Source: Corticium candelabrum (Eukaryota; Porifera; Homoscleromorpha; Homosclerophorida; Plakinidae). From it: a stretch of 64,000 nucleotides of DNA. The translations under genes and the position numbers were made by a program. The DNA lies in contig NC_085100.1 of assembly GCF_963422355.1 (NCBI RefSeq), positions 4,980,568 to 5,044,567 of the forward strand. Reading direction: 5' to 3'. How positions within the stretch are numbered: position 1 is the first letter of the stretch; each line of letters opens with the position of its first letter. The notes under the pieces were generated by a model. That model did not search any database and was not told the origin of the DNA. It worked only from the letters and a program-made list of their open reading frames with translations. Shown one piece after another: positions 28,183-39,329 of the stretch.

Positions 28183-29085
28183 ACCCGAGTTGTGTTGTAT
28201 AGCAGTTATGGCAACTGGAAGACGAGCCTGACCGCAGTACAACCAGCACAGTTCTCGCTTTGACAACGGTCCTTTGGCAACCTTGCTGTAGTCTGCATTG
28301 GCAGGTGTAACTACAAGACAACGTCATTACTCATTAATTGTCCTTTGCCAGTAGTAGTGACAATGTGCTCTATTGGCTACCTAATCGGCCGAAACAGTGG
28401 CATTGCTCTTCTACTGTAAGATTAGCCGCAACAGTTCTTGACAAGTTAGACTTCGGCAGAGGTGGGACTGGTGACGTAGCGTAATCGTAGTTGAAAATGT
28501 CCTTGTAGATTGAACTGGAACAAGCCCCCTAAAATGTTTGTCATTTATGTTGGCAAGATGAATATGTTGTTTCGCATCCAGTCTTTCACTATTGAACTCA
28601 AGATGCTAAGACGCTGGAGAAACAAGCAAAGACACGCGAACGTCATACAGCAAGCAAGCAGCCTCAATATAAATTGTGTCTCCCCAACAACGATCCTTTT
28701 TCAGTTTAGCAAAATAGTTTATAAATATGTCTGCAAGCCGAATTTGTGTGATGTGCATGGCGTCGTTTTCACTGTCTGTGGGAGTTGTCTCCATTGCTAC
28801 TACCGCTTCCTGAAAGGTTTCTCGGTGATTAGCGATGAAATTGACAATTTCTTCCCGAAAGTCTTCTGTGATAGTCAAAACACTGCCCTAAAGTAACTGA
28901 ACGAGAGCTTCAAACAAAGTTTCCGTCGCAGCTGTTTTCAAGCTGACACGTGTTATCATTAGCAGCCATCACAGCTATTACTTTCTCAGCCTGCTCCTCG
29001 TCTTTCGTGTCCAGCCATGACAAAAATTTGACAAATTCTACAGCCAATTGAAATGATATGTCTTGACAGCTGTTTCCAGTAGCTT
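28183..29085 (-). pseudogene. OTU-type cysteine protease-like gene, catalytic motif broken
   Basis: On the minus strand, 28,878-28,606 encodes an OTU-like second half: EDFREEIVNFIANHRETF, then DRCWGDTIYIEAACLLYDVR, matching the W-G-D/G-x-x-E-x-x-A-L pattern of OTU deubiquitinases. Upstream, near 28,925, CDGN is in one frame and LFEALVQLL in the next, where families have DGNCLF plus a helix. The catalytic Cys codon is lost by an apparent 2-nt deletion. Further candidate exons are 28,502-28,420 (DIFNYDYATSPVPPLPKSN) and 28,311-28,183 (VTPANADYSKVAKGP). Whether this gene joined the AAA+ exons downstream is not known. Confidence 0.5.
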
Positions 29086-29093
29086 CTTCAATG

Positions 29094-29094
29094 C

Positions 29095-29138
<44 letters not shown>

Positions 29139-29140
29139 AG

Positions 29141-29214
<74 letters not shown>

Positions 29215-29216
29215 GG
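29094..29216. repeat. Compound microsatellite (CA)n-(GA)n-(CAGA)n
   Basis: CA units 29,095-29,134, GA units about 29,139-29,159, then about 14 CAGA units to 29,216. The LINE begins directly after the last unit. Confidence 0.95.
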
Positions 29217-29274
29217 TGTAGCATCCAAGACTTGAGGCCTTGTTGTTTTCGCCTTGCTTGTCCGTTCTCTGGCA

Positions 29275-32200
29275 ATGTCTTCTGCCGAGAAATGTCCATA
29301 CGAGTCTTGTCATGTTTCGGACACACTGAAGAGAGTTCTGTGTCATATCCGCGATGCTCACGACCCGAATCTCCTCCCAGGGGATTTCATCGCTCGCCTG
29401 AATCTTCTTCAGTGCTCATTCTGCAAAAGATGGTACTTGAAGTTGAAACAACACACTTCTCAATGCCGTTCTCGGAAATCCGTTTCTGATGGTCAACGGT
29501 CAAGTCAGGGCCATACTACACTCGGCGCATCGTCACCTCCTGGAAGGAACGTCCGGAAGACCCTTTCTGAGTTGCCGCCGTCTCTTACAGTGCCGGATTC
29601 ATTCTCTGGAGATTCCGCTTGTCATAATCCACCTCAGCGCGTGTCCCTACAGGATGCCCATGCTGACCTAGAGACTGCAGCCTGGAACATTATCCGGGAT
29701 CTGCCCTCGGATGCCATTCTCAGGGCCATTCCCCCACGGGTTGTACAAACTATCAAGCCTGCTGCACGAGCACTCTTTCATGACTGTTGTGCTGTGGCCC
29801 TTCGAAAGATCCATGACAATCCCGGTGACGAGCTAGCATGGAAGCTGCTCTTCCTCATTCCACGCATGATTCTCACGCCTATGGTCAGGGGAGGACGTCA
29901 TGGCTTTCGTGACGTCAAAGTGAGGTATCAGAAATTTCTCAGTTGGAATTGGTCGGATCTACTTCAGCTAAATGGATCAACTTCAAAGAAGACGCCTCGT
30001 TGTAGTGATGAAGCACGGAGAGCCGCTACCCTGAGGTTGGTGAGATGTGGAGAGCTTTCAAGAGCTTCCAGGTTGTTAACCAGCAAAGGCCTAGCTCCTG
30101 CCTCAGAAGATACCACAGCAAAGCTGGCTTCCAAGCACCCTTCCAGAGCCACGGGGTTGCATCTTCCTTCTTTGTCTCAAGATTCAATCAAACTGTCAAG
30201 CTCAGCGCTGTTTGATGCCATTAGACGAGCTCCACGGGGTTCTGGTGCAGGTCTCTCAGGCTGGCGCTTCGAGCATTTGAAAGTTCTACTTGAAAACGAG
30301 CTCACAGCAGATTGTCTTTTTTCCGCTTGTTCGGCTATTGCTAGAGGCATATTGCCTGCTGCTGCAGTAACCCTCTTTTCTTCATCTCGGCTAATTGCTC
30401 TGCCCAAGTCCAATGGCGACATACGACCTATTGCAGTTGGTGAAGCTATACGCAGGTTGACAGCTCGAGCTATATGTCAACAAAAAAAGGAACTGTTCTC
30501 AAGCTTCTTCTGCCCCATCCAGCATGGTGTGGCAACCGAGTGTGGCACTGAGCTGATTGTCCATCACATTGAGCTACTCCTCCAGCACAATCCCGACTGG
30601 GTTGTATTAAAATCTGATGTCAGAAATGCATTCAATTCCATCAGCAGACAACAGATGTTGGAGCAAGTGGTCGGGTCATTTCCAGATATCTTGAATCATG
30701 TAGCTCAGATGTATGGGAGGATCAGCCCATTGGTATTCATGCAAGGTATCACTCCAGTTACAATCGAATCTGCAGAAGGGGTCCATCAAGGCGACCCGCT
30801 GGGGCCAGTTCTATTTGCCACTGCCATTCATTCTGTTCTAAAAGATCTTCAGGAGATGCATCCGAAGGTTCGTATCTTGGCATACTTGGACGACGTCTTT
30901 GTACTGGGTCACCCTACGGATATTCAGTCTGCCTTTCAAGATCTGAAAAAGTCTTTTTTTGCCATCAACATGATCATTGCAGATTCAAAGTGTGAGATCT
31001 ACTGCCCTTCTACACGTGATCCTGTTGAAGGCTTTGACTGCATACCAGTCACTGATGATGGAGCCATCTTTCTTGGAGCACCCGTAGGCACACCTTCATT
31101 TGTTGCCTCCTCTTGCTCGAACATCGCAAAGTCAAAATTCTTACTGTGTAACGAACTTGTTCAATTGGGAGACATACAGAGTGCCATGCTCTTGTTGAGA
31201 GGCTCTCACGTCCCTTGCCTGAATCACTTGGCACGCTCAGTTCGTCCTGAGTTGCTCACACAAGCAGCTTCAATTCACGACTCTCAGACAAGAAAGACAT
31301 TTTGCCATCTACTTGGGTTCAACGAGATTGAGGACATGCCTTGGCGCCAAGCTGTTTTGCCAATTAGACTTGGTGGCTTTGGCATGACTTCGTTGGCTTT
31401 TGTGTCGCAGCCTGCCTTTGTTGCATCCTGGGCTCACGCCATTGTGGAACTGCCTCTTCGTTTTCCAAGTCTCTTTCCAGCTGTTGACAGCCTAGTTAAT
31501 TCAACTACTGGGGCTCTTAATAACGCCCTGACCCAATCTGTCCCTGATGGAAAGCATATTTCCGAATATCTGACATCTGCAGGCAAAGTTCAGCATCAGC
31601 TATCCATGTCATTTGCTCGCTGTGAGGCAGAAATCTTGTTCACAGATGCACCCACAGCCCGAGATGCTGCACGACATCGATCTACAAAAGGAAAAGGAGC
31701 TGGTGCATGGCTGAACGCAATCCCGACTTCAGAAGTGCTCGCACTAAATTCTTACGAGTATCGTTTAGCGTCCTTGCTGAGGTTGGGCTTGCCCATTCCA
31801 CTTTCTGACTGGATGACAACATGCAACTGTGGTGCCTCCCTGGACAGCAGTGGGTACCATCTGCTAACATGCAAAACCGGTGGAGGGCCAGTTTGGTCGC
31901 ACGAATCGCTTGCATCAGTCTGGTCTGATTGCCTGCGGGAGCTGCACATCCATCATCGAAGGGAACCGAGGCATCGGTATGCCAATTCCAATGACCGGCC
32001 AGACATTGTAGCCTTCGACTCAGACTCTGGGTGCAATGTGGATCTGGACATAGCTCTAGCACACCCATGGAGCTCGGACATCTTCCCTAGATCTTCGGAA
32101 ACAGATGGCGCCGCTGCTGAGAGAAGAGAGGAGAGAAAAAAGTCAAAATACGAGAAGGATTGTCTACCAGGTGGAACTGCTGTCAGTCTCATTCCTCTGG

Positions 32201-32436
32201 TTATGGAGCATTTTGGACGCTGGGGTGTCATGGGAAGAAACTTCCTGCAGAAACTAGCAAAGAAATCATGTGACGAAATTGGTAGACCAAACGCTGCAGA
32301 GTTCCTTGACTTTTGGCGAAAAAGATTCTCCCTTCAGCTGCAAAAATGCAATGCCAAAGTCATACTGAGGAAGATGGCAAGCTTGTCAAGTGACACAAGT
32401 AGCGCTAAGTACTCAACCCAGTTCTTTAGCCACTAG
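29275..32436 (+). CDS. R2-type non-LTR retrotransposon ORF (zinc finger, RT, restriction-like endonuclease), intact
   Basis: The frame is open from 29,254; I take the ATG at 29,275 (MSSAEKCPYESC), giving 1,053 residues. In order: N-terminal C2H2-type fingers (CPYESC to H..H; CSFCKRWYLKLKQHTSQC); RT motifs including IRPIAVGEAIRRL, catalytic SDVRNAFNSI, VHQGDPLGPVL and LAYLDDVFVLG; a thumb; a CCHC cluster (CNCGASL, GYHLLTC); and a restriction-like endonuclease with RPDIVAFD and NVDLDIALAHPW. This is the architecture of early-branching LINEs (R2/R4/NeSL/CRE group), which cleave a preferred target and prime on it. All catalytic Asp residues are present and there are no internal stops. The element spans about 29,217-32,572, from one (AGAC)n tract to the next, with a short 5' UTR (58 bp) and 3' UTR (about 136 bp). 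Confidence 0.92.
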   Translation: MSSAEKCPYESCHVSDTLKRVLCHIRDAHDPNLLPGDFIARLNLLQCSFCKRWYLKLKQHTSQCRSRKSVSDGQRSSQGHTTLGASSPPGRNVRKTLSELPPSLTVPDSFSGDSACHNPPQRVSLQDAHADLETAAWNIIRDLPSDAILRAIPPRVVQTIKPAARALFHDCCAVALRKIHDNPGDELAWKLLFLIPRMILTPMVRGGRHGFRDVKVRYQKFLSWNWSDLLQLNGSTSKKTPRCSDEARRAATLRLVRCGELSRASRLLTSKGLAPASEDTTAKLASKHPSRATGLHLPSLSQDSIKLSSSALFDAIRRAPRGSGAGLSGWRFEHLKVLLENELTADCLFSACSAIARGILPAAAVTLFSSSRLIALPKSNGDIRPIAVGEAIRRLTARAICQQKKELFSSFFCPIQHGVATECGTELIVHHIELLLQHNPDWVVLKSDVRNAFNSISRQQMLEQVVGSFPDILNHVAQMYGRISPLVFMQGITPVTIESAEGVHQGDPLGPVLFATAIHSVLKDLQEMHPKVRILAYLDDVFVLGHPTDIQSAFQDLKKSFFAINMIIADSKCEIYCPSTRDPVEGFDCIPVTDDGAIFLGAPVGTPSFVASSCSNIAKSKFLLCNELVQLGDIQSAMLLLRGSHVPCLNHLARSVRPELLTQAASIHDSQTRKTFCHLLGFNEIEDMPWRQAVLPIRLGGFGMTSLAFVSQPAFVASWAHAIVELPLRFPSLFPAVDSLVNSTTGALNNALTQSVPDGKHISEYLTSAGKVQHQLSMSFARCEAEILFTDAPTARDAARHRSTKGKGAGAWLNAIPTSEVLALNSYEYRLASLLRLGLPIPLSDWMTTCNCGASLDSSGYHLLTCKTGGGPVWSHESLASVWSDCLRELHIHHRREPRHRYANSNDRPDIVAFDSDSGCNVDLDIALAHPWSSDIFPRSSETDGAAAERREERKKSKYEKDCLPGGTAVSLIPLVMEHFGRWGVMGRNFLQKLAKKSCDEIGRPNAAEFLDFWRKRFSLQLQKCNAKVILRKMASLSSDTSSAKYSTQFFSH

Positions 32437-32572
32437 GCTGACCTGGGTTATCTTTTAAGTTAAGTTGTTACTGTTTTTTAGTGCTTTTTCCTGTGTACTG
32501 TAGCACCTAAAACATTATGTCATTGCCTAGCACTCTTTGTATGATAGATGAATGTTTGAAAATATATGTGAA

Positions 32573-32604
<32 letters not shown>
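32437..32604 (+). other. LINE 3' UTR and (AGAC)n junction
   Basis: The 136-bp 3' UTR follows the stop codon and ends GAAAATATATGTGAA, with no poly(A). It runs straight into eight AGAC units (about 32,573-32,604). The lack of a poly(A) tail fits R2-type elements. Confidence 0.75.
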
Positions 32605-33638
32605 TTGCCTCTGGTTGGGCTCATTCATTCCATGTGCTGCTGGATCGATTTCCAACCCTACAGCCTTTGGTAACCTCAGTAATCAATGAAACAACATCAT
32701 CAATAGCACAAGAGAACAGCATTAGTCATCACCTACAGCAGTCCCTGTGTCCAGGTCAGGCCCTATCAGATCTCCTCTGCAACACCAAAGGGCTTCAGCA
32801 CAATTTGACTGAAAAACAGACAAAACTCAAAGTTCAGGACATGATTGAAAGATCTGCGACCAAGGATGCAGCTCGTTTGAGATCTCTTCAAGGGAGGGGA
32901 TCAGGAGCCTGGCTAGATGTCATTCCCAGCTCAAGAAAGCTTGCAATTTCCCCTGGATTGTTCCGCCTGGCAGCTTTATTGAGGTTGGGTATGCGTTTGC
33001 CATTGCCTCTGTCAGCAACCTTATGTGATTGCGGCACAGCCTTAGATCCTGAAGGATATCATCTGATTACTTGTAAGACAGGTGGGGGACCAGTTTGGTC
33101 TCATAATTCAATAGTCTCCGCTTGGTCCGAGTGTTTGAAACGCGTGTCTCTTCCCCATACCGTTGAGCCAAGAGACTGTTACAGCAGCTCTCAGTCCAGA
33201 CCCGATATTACCGTTTATAATGCAACCGACTTTAACGTTGAGCTCGACATTTCCTTAGCCCACCCATGGAGCACCGACATAATTTCAGTCGCAGCTACAA
33301 CTGATGGATCTGCTGCTTCAAAAAGGGAGGGAAAGAAGAGAGAGAAGTACAGCAGAGAGACTCACACTAGTGGGGGTTCTCCATGCCTAATTCCACTGGT
33401 GTTTGAGCATTATGGCCGCTGGGGAAATGCAGGAGAAAAGTTTCTCCATCAAATCTCTCTGCGATCACGAGATGATGACGGCAAAGTGAACTCCAGCGAG
33501 TTCAAGACTTATTGGAGACGATTAATGTCCATTACTTTACAGTGGTGTAACAGTATGGTTTTGGCGAAGAAGATTGACAGAATAGTGTGTAGAAATGACT
33601 CCGTAGCTGGTTTTTACAGTTACCAGAGTGTACGTTAA
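32605..33638 (+). pseudogene. 5'-truncated copy of a related R2-type LINE
   Basis: The open frame (stop at 33,636-33,638) covers only the last third of the protein: linker (KDAARLRSLQGRGSGAWLD), CCHC cluster (CDCGTALDPEGYHLITC), endonuclease (RPDITVYN, FNVELDISLAHPW) and the C-terminal FEHYGRWG segment. It is clearly diverged from the 29,275 copy, so it is another subfamily rather than a recent duplicate. The 5' truncation point is exactly at the end of an (AGAC)n tract, and the 3' end runs into another at 33,738. It cannot encode RT. Confidence 0.9.
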
Positions 33639-33737
33639 GCTTTCATTTCATGACCCTTTGGGTCATTTTTCTTGGACTCATAGATAGTGATTTAGCGTTG
33701 ACTGTAATAGCGTTGATGTTTACCAATAGATGTTTTT

Positions 33738-33776
<39 letters not shown>
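33738..33776. repeat. (GACA)n microsatellite
   Basis: About nine units. It is the 3' boundary of the second LINE copy and the 5' boundary of the third. Confidence 0.95.
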
Positions 33777-33780
<4 letters not shown>

Positions 33781-33932
33781 ACTTTCATCAATTCTTGCAA
33801 GACTGTCAATCTAAGAAAGACATGGCCAGAGTGATCAGCTGTGGAGGGCCTACTGCTGGCTGCTGGCTAGACGCAATGCCTAGTTCGCAGGTTTATACAT
33901 CGAGCAATGCAGAATTTTGCATGGCTTCTTTA
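33777..33932 (+). pseudogene. Third R2-type LINE fragment
   Basis: The plus strand reads DCQSKKDMARVIS, GCWLDAMPSSQVY and EFCMASL, matching the linker before the CCHC cluster in the other copies (DAARLRS, GAWLDVIPSS, LFRLAALL). It stops at a purine-rich satellite. Its 5' edge abuts the (GACA)n tract, as in the other copies. Confidence 0.75.
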
Positions 33933-34017
33933 CACCCGAGAGAGAGGGAGAGGGAGAGGGAGAGGGAGAAGGAGAGGGAGAGGGAGAGGGAGAGGGAGAG
34001 GGAGAGGGAGAGAGAGA
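33933..34017. repeat. (GAGAGG)n polypurine microsatellite
   Basis: About 14 units of GAGAGG with small variations. This is mirror-symmetric polypurine DNA that can adopt triplex (H-DNA). Confidence 0.95.
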
Positions 34018-34245
34018 TGGTAAGCTTACAAGAACTCGCGCAGGTAGCTAAACGTTTACTTGACCGCGCACCAATAAGAAATTTTGCACGGTCTCGAACG
34101 CTTTGGTAAATCGACAACAGAATACGAATAGCGGAAGAACCGGTAACGCTTCAATAGGATAGCGGCACAAGAACGAAAACGTTCATGCCGCTGCTTCGTT
34201 TGTGACAAACTCGGTCACAGGGCAGCAGATTGCCGACTTCTGTTA
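34018..34245 (+). pseudogene. Gypsy gag tail with CCHC knuckle (fragment)
   Basis: A short stretch near 34,190-34,236 encodes RCFVCDKLGHRAADCR, a complete CX2CX4HX4C nucleocapsid zinc knuckle. Upstream sequence reads SLQELAQVAKRLLDRAP in an open frame. It lies outside the adjacent gypsy element's truncated LTR, so it is a remnant of another copy. Confidence 0.65.
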
Positions 34246-34366
34246 AAGCCTATCGGTACTTTGAAGCATCAATGCAGCTATCTGGCTCGATTCTGTTGTT
34301 ATATTACATTGGTGTCTAGGAATGGGATAACCGAAGGAAAGGTTTGTGTCCCAGAACCATTTAGCA

Positions 34367-35160
34367 TGGAGAATGTGCGCAATGGATCAGACACTTTGAG
34401 ATTTGTTCTGACGCGAACAAATGGGACGACGCAACAAAGCTCGTTCGTCTACCTACCCTACCTCAGGGACGAGCTTTCCCCGTCTTTGAAAGGCTTGATC
34501 TCTCCGAAGACGACCGGAAGTGGTACTCAGCTATGAAGGCAGCACTCCTGAACGTGTTTGAGCCGAACACAGAAGAACGGAGACGTCATGCCCATCGTCA
34601 GCTGCAGCAACGCCAATTGGGCAAAAGCGAGGATGTAGACACGTATGTCTACCAGTTGGAGCGTCTACTTGACCGTGCATGCCCGGGACTAGACAAGGAG
34701 GCAAGAGATCGCGAGTTGTTGGACCGCTTTATAGATGGATTGCCGAACGAAATCCGCGAAAAGTTGCTACTCGTCCCAGCGATGGATTTACAAACCACTG
34801 TCGACTGCACCAGAGAGCTCTAGTTGTTTGATCGGAGTCACAGATGTTCTGTAGACGTTGGGCAGGTGTCAGTTGAGTCCGCTGATACTGGAATGTCTCA
34901 CCTACCAGCGACGCCTGTCGCCGCCATGCAGCCGACTGTAGACGTGCCAGTAGCACCAAATTTAGAGCGACTTCTCACAGGATGGACCAACCAATTGCAA
35001 AGCCTGGAGACAGCCGTCATGAAACTCAACCGTGAATCACGCTCGGAAAAGAAAACCACCAAGACGATCTAGCCGAGGAAGACGTCAGGTAGGACCGTGT
35101 TACTCCTGCGGTGAGATGAGACACCTTGCAAGAGATTGCCGTCAGCGTTCTCAACGAAAA
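34367..35160 (+). pseudogene. Gypsy D gag (frameshifted)
   Basis: Pieces read a gag core: LSEDDRKWYSAMKAALLNVF (34,510-34,560), then EDVDTYVYQLERLLDRACP and LLDRFIDGLPNEIREKL (34,630-34,765). After a stop at 34,821 it continues to a CCHC knuckle, CYSCGEMRHLARDC (35,099-35,140). Gag packages the element RNA in cytoplasmic particles (family knowledge). At least two frame breaks make it non-functional. Confidence 0.8.
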
Positions 35161-38100
35161 TTGAGACCATCATGTGACTTGCATCATATCGATTTACAAC
35201 AACAATTTGGTGTGTATGGAGCTAGTGATCGTCCGCTGACTATCAAAATTCCCGTAAGGCTGAACAAGACAAGCTATGAATGTTTAATTGACATTGGCGC
35301 GTCCGTGTCTCTTCTTCCTTTGTCTGTCGTAGTTGGATTAGACTTAAACGCAGTAAATGATAAATTGCAACTCACCTCGGTATCCGGTGCACCACTGGAA
35401 GTCCACGGTGCTGTGTCAGATTCGGTCCGATTGGGTGAGTGGGAAACAAAACAAACGTTTATAGTAGCAGATATCCAAACAGCACCAATCCTGGGAGCTG
35501 ATTTCCTGGCCCTGCACGACATGACGGTGGACCTCCGCGCTCAACGGCTGGACTGGGGTACGGGCCACGTGAATCTCATCATTAACCGGCATGGCTACGA
35601 ACAGCACCGCGTCATTTTGCATGAAGACACTACGATACTTGGAAACCACCGAATGATAACGACCGCCTCTGTTGTTGATGTTGAGGATATGCAGGTCTTG
35701 GAGGTAGGCCCCTCCTTGTTTGAACCCGTTCCGGAGCTTACCACTCGCACGGGTGCCCTGGTAGCTCGTGCAGTCGTCAACGTCTCCAATGGGAGCATCC
35801 CAGTGCAACTGATGTCAGTCGGTGAACCTATTCACCTTCGCAAGGAAACTGTCCTTGGCCACGTTCGTCACCTTACCCACTCAGTGGCGGCCGTGGGGGC
35901 TTTGGGAGCTGACGTACCCAGCACATGCAGGACAAAGAAGGCAACTGATCCGGTTACACGTGACCATCTTCTTTCACTGTTTGATTTTTCTGCTACCCCT
36001 TTGAGCTCCGCGGACTTGCAACAATTGCAGAACTTAGTATATCAGCACCGCCGTGTTTTCTCATTACACAGCACCGACGTTGGCCATACCACGGCTGTTT
36101 ATCATAGCATTCCCACTTGTGATGCACGTCCTCGGAAGCAACCACTCCGTCGGCTACCTCGCGCCTTGCGGCCCGTGGTGGACGAGCAACTGAATACAAT
36201 GCTTCGAGCCGATGGCATTCAATCATATTCTAGCCCGAGGCCATTTCCAATTGTGCTAATCAAGAAAAAGGACGGGAACCATCGCTTTTGTGTAGACTAC
36301 CGTGCTCTGAACTCTCTCACGGTCAAAGATTCGTACCCTCTGTCACGTATCGATGAAACACTTGATTCCTTGTCTGGGTCACAGTTCTTCTCAACGCTAG
36401 ACCTAGCCAGCGGGTACTGGAAAGTTTCAGTTAGCCCGGAAGACAGATCAAAAACCGCGTTCAGCACCACTCGTGGACTCTACGAATTCAAGTCAATGCC
36501 GTTTGGCCTCGCTAATGCACCCAGCACCTCTCAACGGCTCATGGAGTCGACCTTGGCTGGCCTTCAGTGGGAAGACTGCCTAATTTATCTCGACGACATC
36601 ATCGTATTCTCCGCTACTTCTTCCCAACATCTTCAAAGACTGAGTAAGGTGTTCTGCCGACTGCAGAATTCTGGGCTTAAACTCAAGCCAACCAAGTTCC
36701 ATTTTTGCTGCTCATCCGTCAGCTACCTCGGTCATGTCGTCTTCGCCGATAGTGTCGGCTCCGATACTACGAAAATTGAAGTAGTCCAGAACTTCCCAAT
36801 TCCACGTAACAGTTTGGAATTAAAGCATTTTTTGAGCCTAGCCGGTTATTACAGACAGTCCATTCAGGGCTTTTCACAAATAGCGTCACCCTCTTTGCAC
36901 TGCTTCAAAAGGGGCACGCCTATAACTGGACCCCCGCTTGCTCTCAAGCTTTCATTGCTCTCAAGGACAAACTGACTTCAACTCCTGTTTTTCATACCCA
37001 CGGTTTGATATGAATTTCCATCTGGCCGTCGATGCTTGTGATACGGGATTAGGAGCTGTCAGAATTATGATGGTTGCGAGCACACCATCGCCTATGCCAG
37101 TCGCTCACTTAATCGGGCGAAACAAAATTACTCTACAACAGAAAAAGAAGCCTTCGCACTGGTATGGGGAACCAATCACTTTCGGGCGTATTTGTACGGT
37201 CGGCGATTTACTCTTGTTACCAATCACTGCCCTTTGACGTGGCTAAAATCGGTCAAGGCACCGCGTGGTCGGCTGGTACGTTGGATGGTAGCACTATCCG
37301 AGTACGAATGGAATATTCAGTATAAGCCAGGCAAGGATCATTCCAACGCCGACGGTCTCCCACGGAGGCCGCGCCAGATCGATGACTCCTGTATTGATTC
37401 AAGCGTTGACAGGAATGATGCTTACACTTTTTGTGGAGCCGTCGACCTTAACCCCAGCTACTCATTGACTGACATTGCGGTCCTTCAAACAACTGATGAA
37501 ACGCTACGCTATGTCCTCCAGCAATTCCCTGCCGGTCGTCCTGCCCTCAGCGGAATGTGGAAGTCAGATAGCCAGCTTCGCCGTTTCTGGACTGTTTGGC
37601 CTCAGCTAAGTTGGAGGACGGTGTTCTGTATAGGGTCAAGCAATCGCCAGGATCGTCTGATAACCGCCCACTAATTCTCTTACCACAACGTTTGCTTGAC
37701 GAGGCTCTTCGTCAGCTGCACGACAATAGCGGACATTTTGGGGTGGAAAAGACTGTGGCTAGCGCGGCTGACCGATTCCGGTGGCCAGGGTACATCAGTG
37801 ATATCCAACGCTGGGTGAAGTCTTGTAAAGTGTGTGCCCGGTCCAAACCCCCTCAACTCCGTCCTCAGGCCAGGCTTCAGAGCATACCGGTAGGAGAACC
37901 TATGGAAATGATCGCGATTGACGTCATTGAACCGCTACCAGAAACAGCAAACGGCAACCGCTTCACCCTTGCGTTCGCCGACTACTTCACTAAATGGTCG
38001 GAAGCCTTTCCCATAAAAAAAGCAGACAGTCGCCAGAGTCCTTGTCCAAGAGGTCTTCTCTCGTTACGGCGTACCCATGGTCCTTCATAGCGACCAAGGA

Positions 38101-39077
38101 AGGAACCTCGAGAGCTTACTTATAAAAGAGATCTGCTCGCTACTACACATTCGTAAATCACGAACCACCCCATATCATCCCGAAGGTGACGGTTTAGTCG
38201 AGAGACTGAACCAGACTCTGATGCGAGTCCTCAAATCGTATGTCTCGGAGAACCAACGGGAATGGGAAGATTGGATTCCGCTGGCTCTTCTGTCATATAG
38301 AACATCAAGGCAGAGTTCGACACAAAAGACTCCATTCAAGCTGAGGTTTGGAAGAGATCCCCGAACAACAGTCGATGCCACATTTGACACGAATGTACCA
38401 ATGGCTCAGTTAGCGACAGAGTATGCTCAACAATTTCAGGTGCAGCAACGTGTGACTCGTGACCTCGTGGAGGATCATCTTGCAGCTGCCCAACACCGCC
38501 AATCTACGAACTATAATAAGCCAATTAAGGAACCGCAGCAGAAGCACCAGGTGGGTGATCTGGTTTGGCTGCTCAACACAGCTGTGAAGAATGGATTATC
38601 TCACAAGCTCAAGAGACCATGGCTAGGCCCGTTTTTTATCACAAGGCAATGTGGTGTGCAGAACTACATCATTAGGAGTCTCGGAGGTGGCCGGGTGATG
38701 AGGGTTCATTACAACCGCCTGAAACGATACTATCGACGGGAACCGAGGAGGTTCGGCAGAGACCCAGACCAGTGCGACACAAGTCAGCGAGAAGTAGCAG
38801 GAAGTCATGATCAACCACCGCAGAAGGAACATCCCCACAAGAACTTACGCCGGCGACAAAGAACAGCCGTACGGGTGGACCGGCCAAACAGAGCGCTTCC
38901 CTGCCTCCAGTTGTTCACCACTACGAGGACGACCTGTCTCGAGTAGAAACGGAGACCGTGCCAAACGGAGCAAATGAAAGGCAAGAAGAAGCAGACGCAC
39001 CGCAAGAGATGCCGCCAAGACCACGACGCCCACCGCGTTGGTTTACAGACTATGAGGTCGACTTACAGACTACCTGA
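35161..39077 (+). pseudogene. Gypsy D pol: protease, RT, RNase H, integrase (frameshifted)
   Basis: Protease: CLIDIGASVSLLP (about 35,281). RT: HRFCVDYRALN, FFSTLDLASGYWKV, MPFGLANAPS and the catalytic LIYLDDIIVF (about 36,580), open to 36,975. RNase H (36,980-37,360) is broken across frames, ending YKPGKDHSNADGLPR. Integrase: H..H and CKVCARSK zinc site (37,720-37,845), IAIDVIEP, then after a frameshift at about 38,060 SDQGRN and EGDGLVERLNQTL, so D, D and E are all present. The C-terminal tail ends near 39,077. At least three frameshifts. Confidence 0.88.
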
Positions 39078-39117
39078 GTATTTCTAATTCTGGCTCTTTT
39101 CATGTAAGGGGGAGGAG

Positions 39118-39211
39118 TGTGACAGGCAATGACATAATATACGGTGAACTTAGATACGGGGTTTTGAGAGAGTACAGGGTAGCGTGGGCTCGATTCTGTT
39201 GTTATATTACA
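39118..39211 (+). repeat. 3' LTR of gypsy D
   Basis: Begins TGTGACAGGCAATG and ends TTATATTACA. Its last 25 bp are identical to 34,284-34,308. At 94 bp it is very short for an LTR, like others in this window. Confidence 0.8.
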
Positions 39212-39329
39212 CATGTTTACAAGGAAATGCATGCACACCGGCATCATAACCGTTTCAACTAAGCTGCAATCATGTCGTTTTGTTTCATACGATAGCAGTA
39301 TCTGTGGCGAAGGTAAAACCGTTGCATCA

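Larger units (their letters stand above)
34284..39211 (+). mobile_element. Ty3/gypsy retrotransposon D (5' LTR truncated)
   Basis: The last 25 bp of the LTR (GGCTCGATTCTGTTGTTATATTACA) are at 34,284-34,308. The full 94-bp 3' LTR, beginning TGTGACAGG, is at 39,118-39,211 after a purine-rich tract (GTAAGGGGGAGGAG). A tRNA-Leu-like primer site (TGGTGTCTAGGAATGGG) starts at 34,310. Gag, protease, RT, RNase H and integrase follow in order with several frameshifts. No target duplication can be tested because the 5' LTR is cut. Confidence 0.85.
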
